A DNA stretch of 64,000 nucleotides from Rhodeus uyekii (lineage: Eukaryota; Chordata; Actinopteri; Cypriniformes; Acheilognathidae), in contig JAWRVZ010000138.1 of the NCBI GenBank assembly GCA_037043235.1, positions 518,501 through 582,500 on the forward strand, given 5' to 3'. The notes below the pieces were generated by a model that ran no database searches, was not told the origin of the DNA, and worked only from the letters and a program-made list of their open reading frames with translations. The position numbers were made by a program, and so were the translations under genes. Positions 20,676 to 30,960 of this stretch are shown here, in pieces. Within the stretch, counting starts at the first letter, position 1. Each line of letters opens with the position of its first letter.

Positions 20676-23006
20676 ATCTAAGCCTCATACTCACTGGTCG
20701 GTCAGCTTTTGTCAATGTCAAAATATTTGAGAAAACCAATCAAATCAGAGAAGGCGGGCGGATTTTAGTGGCGCGACTCCACCCACGTCAAGTGAGAGAT
20801 ATGCAAGTAGCTAAACTAAACATTTCATATTTGACAGCTGCTTCTTTAAGTCAAAAATGTTAAACAAATGACAAAAATATTCAGACAAATTATATTTTTC
20901 TCTAATTTTGCCATTTGTTTATTGAAAATAGGCCTAATGTTATTCAAAATGTAGCCTAATTAACAAACAAGAACTATAACAAAGCCATTTTTATCAGATT
21001 AGGCATAATATTAATAATGAATGTGTAGCCTACATATTGTAAATTAATATAACTCCATTTGCAGCCTTCAGTAAATTAAAAAAGCTCAGCTTTTTTCAGC
21101 CTGTATCAGGCATTAGACTAGTAATGAATGTGTGCATATTGGGTATTAATTTAATAAGCTTAGTTACCTAGCTTTCCTGGTAGCCTTTAATAAATTAACA
21201 CCTCTATGAAAATTATTAATAAAAAATATAAATATCAGTTAACTAGTTAATATGTTTACTTTCCTCAATGATGAAATAAGTCAGTCAAAGCTCAACTTTA
21301 GGTGAAGAGACACCTTTAGGTGAAAAAAAATGAGAAAAGAGATCTGAGGATAAGACTGCCCACTGATGTTTTCAAGCTATAGCATCACATCTGACCCTCA
21401 GAACATCTTAAAATGCATATATGTGCTTTCACTTCAGAGAGCCTCCAAAAACTCCAGATAAAGTCGATAGATTTGTCGCTTTTTTGAAAATGTGTCGCGA
21501 GTGGTCTGAAAACTCACTAAATATAGCGAGAAAGGCGTTACGCTGGCAACACTGAGTATGTGTGTTTGCGTGTGTATTCTGACACACCTCACACGCAGAG
21601 ACGCTGACGCCAGACCAAACAAGCTGATCGACAACTGATAACGGTTACTGGTTCGCATGACAAACTTATTATTTGTCCCAAAACAATTGTTGTTTTGTTT
21701 TTATAAAAAAATAAAAAGAGGATGTGGACAATATCCTGAGAGCCATCTAAATGCTGCTGCTGTTTATTCCTGTAAAAAACAGGATGTTTTCTGTTGCTGA
21801 AGTGTTTTTCAGAAGCATGCTGCAACACTCACTGTTGACAGGAAGTACAAGGAAGTTCACACATTTGTTTGTTACAGCACTCAATCGGTGCTAGTTTCAG
21901 TTACTTGCAAACTCAACGCACGACAATAACAGCACACCTGGCATCGTAGGAGCTGGACGTCTCTGCCCGTCCGCTGAGAGCGTGCCCTCGTACGCAACCG
22001 TGACGTCATACACCGCATCCAGATGTTCCCTCATCGTCTCGATGGCAACGTGTGACGCTTTCATTCTCGGGGTTAAAATGTGCTTCAGCACAGAAAGTCC
22101 TGTAACGGCAAAACAACATGACTATTGCAGGGAAATTAAGCTGGAGAAACAGTGATCTAGAACCGTATATATGAGGAAAAGGTTTAGAAATGCAAGCCAT
22201 TTTTTTGCATTCGTGAAATATTGGAAGAATAGTCTTGTTTGGAAAAACAATGACAATTTTCATTGAGGAGTAAAGTATAAGCATATCATTGCAGCAGAAT
22301 TTGTGCGGAATTGCATTGACACATTTCCCATAATTATGTTTATAAGCGACTGAAAATAAGCACAAATAATCAGAGCAAGTAAAAACATCTCCAAGCGGCA
22401 AAAATCCCTCAGACCCCAGAGGATTAAAGTGTGGAAATATGTGTTCAGTGTGTTTGCGAGAGTCCAAGTCGTTCTGTATAAGAGCTTTGTGTCGAACAGA
22501 GAGAAACTGGCAGCTAATCAGCAAATCACAATATAAATGAGGTCTATTAACCAATTCTATTCTTGGGCAAATTGTTAATTTTCATTAAATAAATTCATCC
22601 TACCATCCATAATGCATATTATAGATCTTGTCTTTTGTGCATGCATTAAAATACAGAAGTAAACACAAAAGATCCGTTTCATTGTGACTTTAATCTGAAG
22701 CTCAATACCTTCTTTAGCAGCAAACGCCTGGCTGTCACTGATCACTCTCTTGGACTCGGGGTTATAGCGGGTTCCCTCGGGGAAAATCACAAGATACATC
22801 TGCAGACAGAAAGTGGAGCAGAGTCATGAAAACAGCAGCACTGACGACTGTTATGAGTTATGAGCGTCAGTCGTGGGACCGGGCAATGCTAGGGGAAAAA
22901 TATCAAATATGGGACGGGACACAGAATCCCATTTTCCCCTTGCTTTAAGACAGCTGGATCGCTCAAACACTGTCATGGGAAAAAAATCTTTTAGCCTGCA
23001 AAAATC

Positions 23007-23052
<46 letters not shown>

Positions 23053-26000
23053 GGGGGGGGACTGTGTGTTTTACGGATCAAATAGTCTGACGCTGTTTTT
23101 AAGATCTGCATTCCTTTATTCTGTATGAAATACAGCAAGAAAGCGTCAGACACTCAGTGTTAGTAACCGGAGACGTTCCCTTTCGATAGCCGTGTTCAAT
23201 CCCGCCATTAGAGAGTCGCAGATCAGCCGAAGAAGAGGCACACAGCTCAACCAATGGCGACGCCACCAGGTGTGCTCGCTCCTGATAGGTGCAGTTAAAC
23301 CAATGAAAACAAACGCTGACACCTACCAAAATTTGCATACCAGAAAGCCGGAGAAATAGCTGTTTGCTAGCGTAGTTAGCATGTTTAGTGGCAAAATGTC
23401 GGCTAATGTTGTATTCTTTAAAAACCGCTAGAGTTTCTTGACATATCAAACATACAGCCCATTTTTACTGAAGGAAGCCCGTTTCCGCAACAGTCGAGGA
23501 AAAAAAAGTTTAAGTCGAAATAATGACATAGTATGATGAAATAACGAGAAACTTTCTCGAAATAATGACTTTTTTTCTTCTCAACTGTTGTGGAAACGGG
23601 CTTCCATACTGGAAGAGCTCAAAGTGGAAAGCGAAAAAGTGAAGTAGAGAGTAACATCACACTCAAACAAAGCTCAATGTCTTTGAGTGCGTCTGTTGGG
23701 GAAACACAAAAAATGAAGTCATCTGTAAACGGGAGATCTTCCAGCCTGACGCTTTATCAATTCTTCCTCAAGCATGTTTTCCTTTTTCTTGACAAAGCAA
23801 AAAACAGTTTCTGGTTTTCTGCTAGGATATATATACTCACAGGTGTGCCCAGCTTGGTTAGATTAGATTTTTTTCCGCTTAGATTTAACGATAATAAAAT
23901 TAAATAATATAACTTGGAAAAGTTCGAACAAAGCACGATTTTATTCATCCTTTCTTAAAGTACTCCCACACTGATGACTGTGGTCTGGCTTTGTGAGAGA
24001 TTCATTTATGTGAGCAGAAGCTGCCATTATAATAATTAATGTAAATATGTAAGATTACGAAAATACATTAACTGCAGCTACAGCTCTAATCTAAATTACA
24101 ACATATGCAGAAAAGACAAATGCGGAAAAGTTAGTTCATGCGTTCATGAGTTCAAGGCTAGATTATTGTAATGCTCTACTAGGTGGTTGCCCTGCACGCT
24201 TAATAAACAAATTCCAGCTGGTCCAAAATGCAGCAGCTCGAGTTCTTACTAGAACCAGGAAGTATGAGCATATTAGCCCAGTTCTGTCAAACCTGCACTG
24301 GCTTCCTATTAAACACCGAATACATTTTAAAATCTTGCTAATTACTTACAAAGCACATTCCGGGTCGTATTTAAGAGTGCTACATAAATAAAAATGATTT
24401 GACAGACTGATGTGAGCAGTGAGGATGGGTAGAATAAAGCAGCACACTGGAAATGGTTTAGAGCCATGGATGAGAGCTTCATTCATTAAAATAAAGTCAC
24501 AGAACGGCAGCAGATGTGTTGAGACGGCAGCAGGATGTGGGTTCACCGCACGTAAACGCGTGACAGCTCGTTACAACAAAGCTTTGCTTCATATGTTGTT
24601 AAATTGTATATTGTATTTATTCATTGTGATGGCTACTTTTATTTATAAAAAATTTATTATATTAATTTATATTATAAATAATTTTTAAATATAAAATTTA
24701 ATTTATTTATAAATATTACTCTTTTTGTACACGTTTCTTGTCAGTAAATGAAACAATTTAACGCATTGCTGAATTCGCATCAGTGGCATTTATCTAGTGT
24801 GTATTCATGTTATGTTACAACACAATTAAATAACATTTTATCAATTTATATAATTTTCAGATAAACAAAAAGTGCCTTCCAGCCTGACGCTTTATCAATT
24901 CTTCCTCATGCATGTTTTCCTTTTTCTTGACTGTTTCTGGTTTTCTGCTAGGATATATACTCACAGGTGTGCCCAGCTTGGTCTGAGATGATAGTTTCTT
25001 CTTCATGGCTTCCTCATCAAAGTTGGCACTTCTCTTCACATACACACCTCCATGCTGTGAACAACATCACAGTTACACCGCCAGAAACACACAACCACCC
25101 TTATTCATAAAACAAGCAGAATTAACTTCTGTACAGGTCGTTTAGAAAACCATTTAATCCAAATGTAAATAAGAATGTATTTATGAATGAACATTTACTC
25201 ATCTGGGGTCTCATTTATAAAACTGTGCGTAGGATCACTACTAAAAGTTTCCGTGCGCCCAAAAGCCCAAAATGCTATACGGAAAAAAATATTCAGATTT
25301 ATAAAACCGTGTGTATGCACACCTGTCAGGAACATTCCCTTTATAAATCGCAGATGTCACGGGTCAAAGTTTGCTTAAATGTGCACACATTCTCCCGTCA
25401 AGTTGTTTTTTATAGATCACAAACTTTGCGTGGAAACTGGCGTACGTACATTTCCAGCCCCGTTTTGTGCGTACGCACGCTTTATAAATGAGTCCCAGGT
25501 GTGTGTGATTGTGCTTTATGAATAAGGGACTGTTTCCTTGAATTAGATGCGTACACTACCTGCGAGAAATACCATCCATACAAAGGAAGCCACTTCAGAC
25601 CGTCTTTCAGGACATATCTTACGTGTCCGAGAGCATTTTGTCGAATGGCTAACATGTCAGCAATAATCCAATCAGCTACAATGGAGAACACAACCCTTAC
25701 AAACGGTACAGTGATGCATCAGATACAATGTACACACAGATACCATAGAGTGTGTGTGTATGAGACACATATTTTGGAATATTAATAGATAAATTAATGA
25801 CTGCAAACAGACGTACCTGTGGACTGATGGTTTGACAGATAAACCACATTCTCCTTCTTTGGTATATCCCCATAAATGACAACCTGGACAGAGATTTACT
25901 CAGCATTACTGAGGGAAAAAGGGTGATGTGACAACGACACATTAACCAGACACATTTAACCAGCAGCCCCACAAGACAATTTTTGTCTCTCAAAATATTA

Positions 26001-29000
26001 CAAAACATTCAGTTCCAGTCCTTGATTCTGCTTGGTTAATAGCAGTGTTTTATTCACGATAAAACACTGTTGCAATGACCGCTTCACCCCACAGTTCTGC
26101 AAAAACACCCTTATTAATCACTCTTAGCAACAAACTTCTCATTGAAGCTGGATTTAGCATTTTCCTTCAGGTTACTCCTGGTACGCTGTGCTCGTGCAGG
26201 CTTTCGGCATAAGCACTTTCCCCTCTCTTTAGAGCGATGTGCGCATAAATGATCTGGACGATTGGCTGATTTTAGCCCATTCGAGGGATGCTTATCAAGC
26301 ATAGGATCACGCTGCTTCACCATGTGGAGTTGCTGGGTCAGATCAACATGTTTGGGTGCGTGCTTCTACTCTGTGGTGACGCGAGCTCGCCTTGCCCCGT
26401 GTGCATTCAGACATCTCGGGTTATTCTGTATGGGGACGCCTGCTCATCACGGTCACCCACAGCTGTGTCAGCGCTCCTTACTCCTGAGTTGCCTTATTGC
26501 TAGCAGTCTTTATTATTATTGAACTTGATTAATAGATTCTATATTTTAAATGTATTCTTGAGTAGAGTTGAGCCGGATACTCGGCTGAAATGAGTATCCG
26601 GTACGGATAAAGACTTTAGCCGAGTACAAGTATTATACGAGTAATACAAGTCAATATCTGTGCTCGGATTAAATAAAAATCCTCATTGGGTAGCTGACTG
26701 TGTCTGCGTTCTGTGATAGGCTAGTCACAGCGCCCCTCCCCTACACATGCAGATTTGCTGTGTCCCGCTCTGCTCACTCACACACAGAACACTGAGAAGA
26801 GAACAGCTCTCTTTCTCTCTCTGTCTCTCTCAGTCACTCAGGTTCTCGGGTCTCTTCTGTTAACGTTTAGGGTTTCTTCAGCTTCAGGTTTGCTTTTTAT
26901 TTTGGTTTGTTTGTAGTAATTATTAACCAGTAGAGTTCCGGTAAACGTGGGGTTTGTTCAGACGTGGTGCTTGATAGAATGTGACTAGCGTTGCGTCTCT
27001 GCTTGTCAGAGATTTGTTTTTCTTTTTTTTAAGCTTCTGCAGGCTCCAACCAGTTTTTTGACTTTAGCAAATAATAATGATTAAAAATAATGATTTCTTC
27101 ATAATTGCAACCGCATGCGTTGTATTCATTGTTGCAAAACTTCTTTAAACGTTCTGTATATAGTTTGATTGTTATTGTGATCAAAACCATTGATCTGAAG
27201 CTCAATTAGATTAGATTAGATTCGGTCATGCTGATGCTGTCATGTAAATAGTTTCCTAATCAGCAATAAATACAGTAATACCTCTACATACGAGCATAAT
27301 CCGCTCCAGGGCAGAGCTCGTAACTCGAATAGTTTGTATCTCGAATCATGTTTTCCCATAAGAAATAATAGAAAACAAATTAATCTGTTCCAGATCCGTA
27401 ACAAAGGATATGTTTCAATATGTTCTGTATTGGTATAGACACACACAATTATAGTATATGTACAGAGTGATACATGTGTGATATCAAATAAAATGTGTTT
27501 TTTTTATTAGGTTTTTACAGACAGTAGCGTCAGGTGCGGAGGAAGAGAGTTGGTACACAGACACTTGATTCTGTATCGTAACTTACACAAACACTTAGCT
27601 TACATGTTAAGCTAACAACGTAGCTTATATGTTTTTTTTTTTTTTTACTTTTCTATTTTATATTATTGTTCTGATTTTTTTTACTTATGGGTGTTTCTGC
27701 AACTACGGGCACTTTTGACTATCCCAATTTTTAAAAAAAAATCAACCTCTATGAATTTACATTTTAACCATCACAGTCTGTAATACATATAAAAATGTAC
27801 ACAAAATTGAATGTAGTCGTTAAGATTTTAATGTTTATTTTTTGGGGTTTTCGGGTCATCTTCTTAAAATTTGTCCTTACCGCAACGTTACAATAACGCT
27901 CATTTGATACATTTTTCTTTATTAATTTCTATAAAAATGTAATACATTTAAATAGCTTTTTCAAATTTTATGCAGATTTGTATACTGATAAACATTTTTT
28001 TATTTTTCATGCTTTTTCCGTTTTTATTTGTTTTTTTCTATGCCATGTAAAAAAATTACAGTAACCTTCAATTGTCAATTGTTTCCATACACACAAAATA
28101 TAAAATATTTAACTTTTTATGACAGTTGTTGCAATTTCAATGTGTAACTCATCTCAACTTAAGTGTTAAAATATTTTTTGCAAATGAAAATGTGGAAAAA
28201 AAGAAAAAGACCAGTGCTGCGGTAAAGACACAATGTTAAAATGCCACAAAATCAAAAATGTATATATATGTATATATATACTTAAGTACTAATAATATAC
28301 TGAATATTTGTAATTTAATATACAGTAAGCCTTGAATTTGTCTGTACCGCGACACAAGGTCTTTACCGCAACATCTAAATGTGCTGCGGTAAGGACATGT
28401 TGCGATAAGGACATTTTGGCTAATATTTTAGATAAATGCTGCTAGCAAGGTATACTACATTAGTTTTGACTCTTAGCATCTTAATATACATGACTTCAAC
28501 AGTAATATCCATTTATTTTTTAAATATAGTTCAAAATACACAATTATTAAGTTGAATGGTAAGGACGCACAATAAATACTAACACAGAAAATATGATGTT
28601 TACCTTATTTTATTGGCATCTTCTGAGTGACGTAGTGTGTTGGCCCAGTCTGTCAACAATGAGCTCCGGTGATCATTTATGTTTCCATAGAAACTAGACT
28701 TGTTTGTGTTTGATAAAATGCCATAATAAAAGTTTTCTCATTGTTGCGGTAAGGACTCAAAAGTGTGGGAGAGGCACATTTAGTTAACAAAATCATAAAA
28801 ATTATCAGTAAATAATACAAAGAATTTTAAGATGATTTAAATGAATCTGTATATTCAACAATTCCATTTAAAAAAATGTCAAATTGTAATTGAATTAGCT
28901 TATTTTATGTATCTCAACATTGAGACCACAGGTGTGGGACATTAACAGAAATGGTGTTTTGAGCTGTAAATGCTTCATAATATTATATTAAATCACATTA

Positions 29001-30324
29001 ATCAGTAATTATGTTTTTTGTCAAGGTGTGTAATGACACTGTGAATATATTTATAAAGCATCACATGACAAATTTTAACATAAATCTAAAATTTCCCTGC
29101 TGGGACTTAAAAGTGCCCGTAGTTGCAGAAACACCCTTATATTGTTTTCTTTTCTTACCTTTTTTCACCTGATAACCCTCACTTATTACTTGGTGCAGAG
29201 CTTTTAACGAAATATCTGTCGAGGCACATCTGCTTCTTTCTCCACAACAGCAGAAGCCTCTCCATCTCATCATTTATATTCAAACATAACTTCGATATAA
29301 TCATCATGCGCTTGGAAGGATTTACATTCTTGATAACATCCTTCTGCTTTAGGATGGTTCATATGGTGGATGTACTGCGATCATAAGTGTGTGCGAGATA
29401 ATTCACGCGGCACCAGCTCATATTTATCCACAATTTCATGCTTCATTTCCATGATCATCATGCGTTTCTTCTTCTCACTCCATCCTTACACTCACTTTCT
29501 TAGAACTCATCGCTATTATGAAGAATAATGCACAAAATAGAGAAATCACTTGCTCGCTGGCGATGCGAACAGAAGTCAGTGAACACTGAAGTGAATGTGC
29601 GTCGGCATCGGCGTCAGTACGCGTGCTCGTATCTCAAATATTTACTCGTATCTAGCAGCAAAAACGCATATTGGAATACTCGAATGTAGAGAAGCTCGTA
29701 TCTCGAGGTATTACTGTTTAGTTTCTGATCAACCCGTATCAAAAGCCCGCCCATTTCAAGACAACCCTCCCACTTTGGGGTTAAATCCCGTCCACTTCCG
29801 GTTTAGACCCCCACGAGTCCGAGTGCAGATAATTCACATAGTTAACAATGCTGTACTCGCTCATCCCTATTATTGATGCATTTAAATGGATTTTTGACTG
29901 TCCTCTGAGGTCATTATTTTTAGACTATTGAACTACACAATTTTAATTTAAACGACTAACAAATTAGTCGAAAAGCACATCCCTATATACATACATGCAC
30001 ACACACACACATTAATGAGTATTAATAAGCTATGCAGCACTTGTATAGCAGTTTTCAATCTAAAAACAGCGTATGCTACATGTAACCACAAAAGGTTATT
30101 CTAACCTCCACGCCAGTGTAATTCTCGAAGAAGAAGAGCACCATACTCTGGTAGAACGAGTAGGCTCGGTCATCCACGCGGTGGTAGAGTGTGTGCGGCA
30201 GCGCGCAGGACAGCAGGCGCCAGAGGCTCCAGGACAGCAGGTACGCCGGAGCCGTGCCGAGCATCACCGCCGCGGGCAGCCAGTACCGCAGCGAGTGCGT
30301 GTGCACGACCAGAGACAGCAGCAT
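17225..30324 (-). CDS. agpat5: 1-acylglycerol-3-phosphate O-acyltransferase 5 (complete)
   Basis: Eight coding exons on the minus strand: 30324-30106, 25883-25817, 25675-25560, 25054-24965, 22799-22709, 22099-21938, 18954-18831 and 17450-17225. All have AG/GT borders and compatible phases, and they sum to 1095 nt including the stop, i.e. 364 aa, the same length as I recall for human AGPAT5. The start MLLSLVVHTHSLRYWLP matches the family; the frame upstream has no ATG. Acyltransferase motif I is NHQSTAD (H92, D97; split by intron 2) and motif III is FPEGTR (E172-R175). Hydrophobic segments at residues about 15-40 and near the C-terminus should anchor it in membranes. The enzyme acylates lysophosphatidate to phosphatidate in glycerolipid synthesis (ER, nuclear envelope and mitochondria in mammals). 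No disabling change was seen. Confidence 0.96.
17605..17660. mobile_element. hAT-like terminus fragment
   Basis: In agpat5 intron 7, bases 'caatcagggttgtgcgcttccactaatcggaggttttg' and 'gactagtccactagtc' resemble the reverse complement of 29945-29985 ('aaacgactaacaaattagtcgaaaagcacatcccta'). The similarity between the two sites is seen. The hAT assignment from the CAGGG start is tentative. Confidence 0.35.
17990..18235 (+). mobile_element. L2/CR1 LINE RT C-terminal fragment, copy A
   Basis: It is nearly identical over 150 bp to 24127-24370 ('ttcaaggctagattattgtaatgc', 'ccaaaatgcagcagctcgag'). It decodes with breaks to SRLDYCNALLGGCPARLINK and LVQNAAARVLTRTRKYEHI, the ORF2 C-terminal block also found in the long LINE. 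It is a decayed fragment in agpat5 intron 7. Confidence 0.75.
18465..18605 (-). repeat. Interspersed repeat shared with 33446
   Basis: The minus strand reads 'aagtgacctttatttatacagcgctttataaaatccaaattg', like the plus strand from 33455 ('aagtcacctttatacgtatatcactttacacaatg'), and both continue with 'cagctttacag' and 'gttgttcagctgacgtcag'. This type of tail resembles L2-derived SINE-like repeats in cyprinids (recalled, not searched). Confidence 0.5.
20083..20153. repeat. Short inverted repeat element 'accgtat...atacggt'
   Basis: The sequence begins gaccgtatattttagcatgc and ends ggaaatacggtaa, giving inverted ends with 'gcgccttat' blocks inside. A close second copy lies at 48922-48985. It behaves like a mini inverted-repeat family. 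No class assigned. Confidence 0.5.
20400..21554. mobile_element. Non-autonomous hAT transposon with 8-bp target duplication
   Basis: The left end is CAGTGTTGCCAACT and the right end TGGCAACACTG (inverted repeats of 11 bp or more). The flanks are agtatttg (20392-20399) and agtatgtg (21555-21562), an 8-bp target duplication with one mismatch, which is diagnostic for hAT. The element is 1155 bp without a recognisable transposase frame. It contains a (TG)n run at 20640-20672. It lies in agpat5 intron 6. Confidence 0.75.
20640..20672. repeat. (TG)n microsatellite
   Basis: A pure TG dinucleotide tract of about 16 units inside the hAT element. Confidence 0.95.
22709..22799 (-). CDS. agpat5: agpat5 exon 5 (EGTR motif)
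   Basis: A 91-nt exon beginning MYLVIFPEGTRYNPES and ending SQAFAAKE plus one base. The EGTR motif binds the glycerol-phosphate acceptor in this enzyme family. The next exon (22099-21938) continues GLSVLKHILTPRM. Confidence 0.95.
23010..23060. repeat. (GA)n/(G)n purine tract
   Basis: An uninterrupted purine strand (GA repeat, then about 12 G). On the agpat5 sense strand it is a (C)n(CT)n polypyrimidine run 211-261 nt upstream of the exon 5 acceptor. It could form triplex (H-)DNA, which is inference. Confidence 0.9.
23473..23605. mobile_element. Palindromic MITE (GGAAGCCCGTTTCC termini)
   Basis: The left end ggaagcccgtttccgcaaca pairs with the right end tgttgtggaaacgggcttcc, giving inverted repeats of about 25-30 bp around a 70-bp AT-rich centre. 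A half copy starts at 63854. It is in agpat5 intron 4. Confidence 0.7.
23738..23858 (-). pseudogene. Duplicated 3' end of agpat5 exon 4 with splice donor
   Basis: These 121 bp repeat 24876-24982 almost exactly, apart from a 14-bp indel and a few substitutions. The copied piece holds the last 18 nt of exon 4 (here 23858-23841, TKLGTP) followed by its GTGAGT donor and about 100 nt of intron. No acceptor side is copied, so it should not act as an exon, but it places a second intact 5' splice site in intron 4. Confidence 0.75.
24127..24370 (+). mobile_element. L2/CR1 LINE RT C-terminal fragment, copy B
   Basis: An open stretch reads SSRLDYCNALLGGCPARLIN, then FQLVQNAAARVLTRTRKYEH, then SPVLSNLHWLPIKHRIHFK. 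This is the conserved C-terminal region of LINE ORF2 proteins. The fragment lies in agpat5 intron 4 and is a 5'-truncated relic closely related to copy A at 17990. Confidence 0.8.
25205..25496. mobile_element. Palindromic MITE (GGGGTCTCATTTATAAA termini)
   Basis: The left end ggggtctcatttataaaact pairs with the right end tttataaatgagtccc. Sub-terminal 'gtgcgtaggat' and 'gtgcgtacgcacgc' are also inverted-related. The 292-bp element has no coding content and lies in agpat5 intron 3. Confidence 0.65.
25560..25883 (-). CDS. agpat5: agpat5 exons 2-3 (NHX4D catalytic motif)
   Basis: Exon 2 (25883-25817, 67 nt) ends in VYLSNHQST plus one base. Exon 3 (25675-25560, 116 nt) opens with ADWIIADMLAIRQNALGHV. 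The splice joins them into NHQSTAD, whose His and Asp form the acyltransferase charge relay. Exon 3 continues to LPLYGWYFSQ, in phase 0. Confidence 0.95.
27273..29716. mobile_element. Tigger-type element inside the hAT, itself interrupted
   Basis: It begins CAGTAATACCTC after TA. It ends gaagctcgtatctcgaggtattactg, an inverted copy of the first 20-25 bp in the version seen at 41869. With the inserted 27689-29136 unit removed it is about 1 kb. The first 150 bp match 41869-42020 closely ('gagcataatccg', 'ttttcccataagaaataatag'). Confidence 0.7.
27689..29136. mobile_element. Unclassified 1.45-kb inverted-repeat element with internal motif array
   Basis: Perfect 28-bp terminal inverted repeats start GGGTGTTTCTGCAACTACGG. 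The flanks are ttat on both sides (27685-27688, 29137-29140), suggesting a 3- or 4-bp target duplication. Inside, the 12-mer TGCGGTAAGGAC or close variants occur at 27873-27886 (inverted), 28218-28229, 28359-28372 (inverted), 28385-28396, 28401-28412 and 28745-28756, with a half copy near 28558. No transposase frame was found. The perfect termini suggest it is the youngest layer of the nest. Confidence 0.75.
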
Positions 30325-30960
30325 CCCGCCGACCGCCCGAACCCCGAACCACTGGACTCTCCGACCGGACCGGACCGCCTCCACTCAGCTGCGGTCACGA
30401 GCTCAGAACATGACCCGCGTCAGTCCATCCCGATCAACACCCGCTAATGCTGCAGATCAGGCGGAGAGAAAGTTGATGAAGGTGTCACGTCTTCTGGAAA
30501 CTTCCTCCAGGTTTGAGCATGGCGTGCTTTTTAATACAAACACTTCCTCGAGTGAAATTCGGGTCTTATAAGTCACGATTCATAAACACTTTTAGATTAA
30601 ACACACAAAAACGGCGTTTCTACACTTTGTTTAAACTACACTCAGACTTCCTCTAGCTCTCAAAACCGACTGCCGTTCCTTCCTGTCACAACAGCGACGA
30701 TCTAGGCGCGCGCGACACTTCCACAACTCCTCTGTTTACAGCGCAGAGTCCCGCGGACACAGCGCTCGCTCGCCCCGGGAGTCACGCAAGCCTTCCGGCC
30801 TCCGTTTCACAGGCACACGCGCTGGTATCGCGCTCGCTGATTGGCTGAAGCAGTACTTCCGGTGGTGCGAGAGCGTCCACTTCCGTGCCCCGTTTCCTGA
30901 GCTTTAAGATCGCGAGTTTTAGTTCGCGCTCACTGCGTCTCTCGGCGCGTTTAAGGGTTA
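30325..30960 (-). promoter_or_regulatory. CpG-rich agpat5 promoter/5'UTR region
   Basis: A strongly CpG-rich stretch begins in exon 1 and runs to about 30960, then changes sharply to AT-rich DNA. Features include 'ggcgcgcgcg' (about 30705) and a CCAAT-type box on the minus strand at about 30840 ('attggctg'). No TATA box was found. This fits a CpG-island promoter for a broadly expressed gene. The transcription start is undetermined. Confidence 0.6.

Larger units (their letters stand above)
26574..29867. mobile_element. Outer hAT-like element of a three-level nest
   Basis: The left side begins tagagttgagccggatactc. The right side ends gtactcgctcatcccta, whose reverse complement tagggatgagcgagtac resembles the left end. 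Flanking octamers ttcttgag and ttattgat match at six of eight positions, compatible with a worn hAT duplication. The Tigger element 27273-29716 sits inside. All are in agpat5 intron 1. Confidence 0.5.

Noticed and set aside
22006..22554. A 182-codon minus-strand open frame
   Set aside because: It overlaps agpat5 exon 6 in another frame and continues into intron 5. It has no recognisable domain, while the in-phase exon 6 does.
27240..27446. Frames similar to 41662-42039 (GLICFLLFLMGKHD-type peptides)
   Set aside because: Both are translations of the Tigger-type terminal sequence read backwards, not a protein family.
30073..30571. Plus-strand frames opposite agpat5 exon 1
   Set aside because: They are shadows of the GC-rich coding exon. 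Only the minus-strand frame shows homology, with correct splicing to exon 2.
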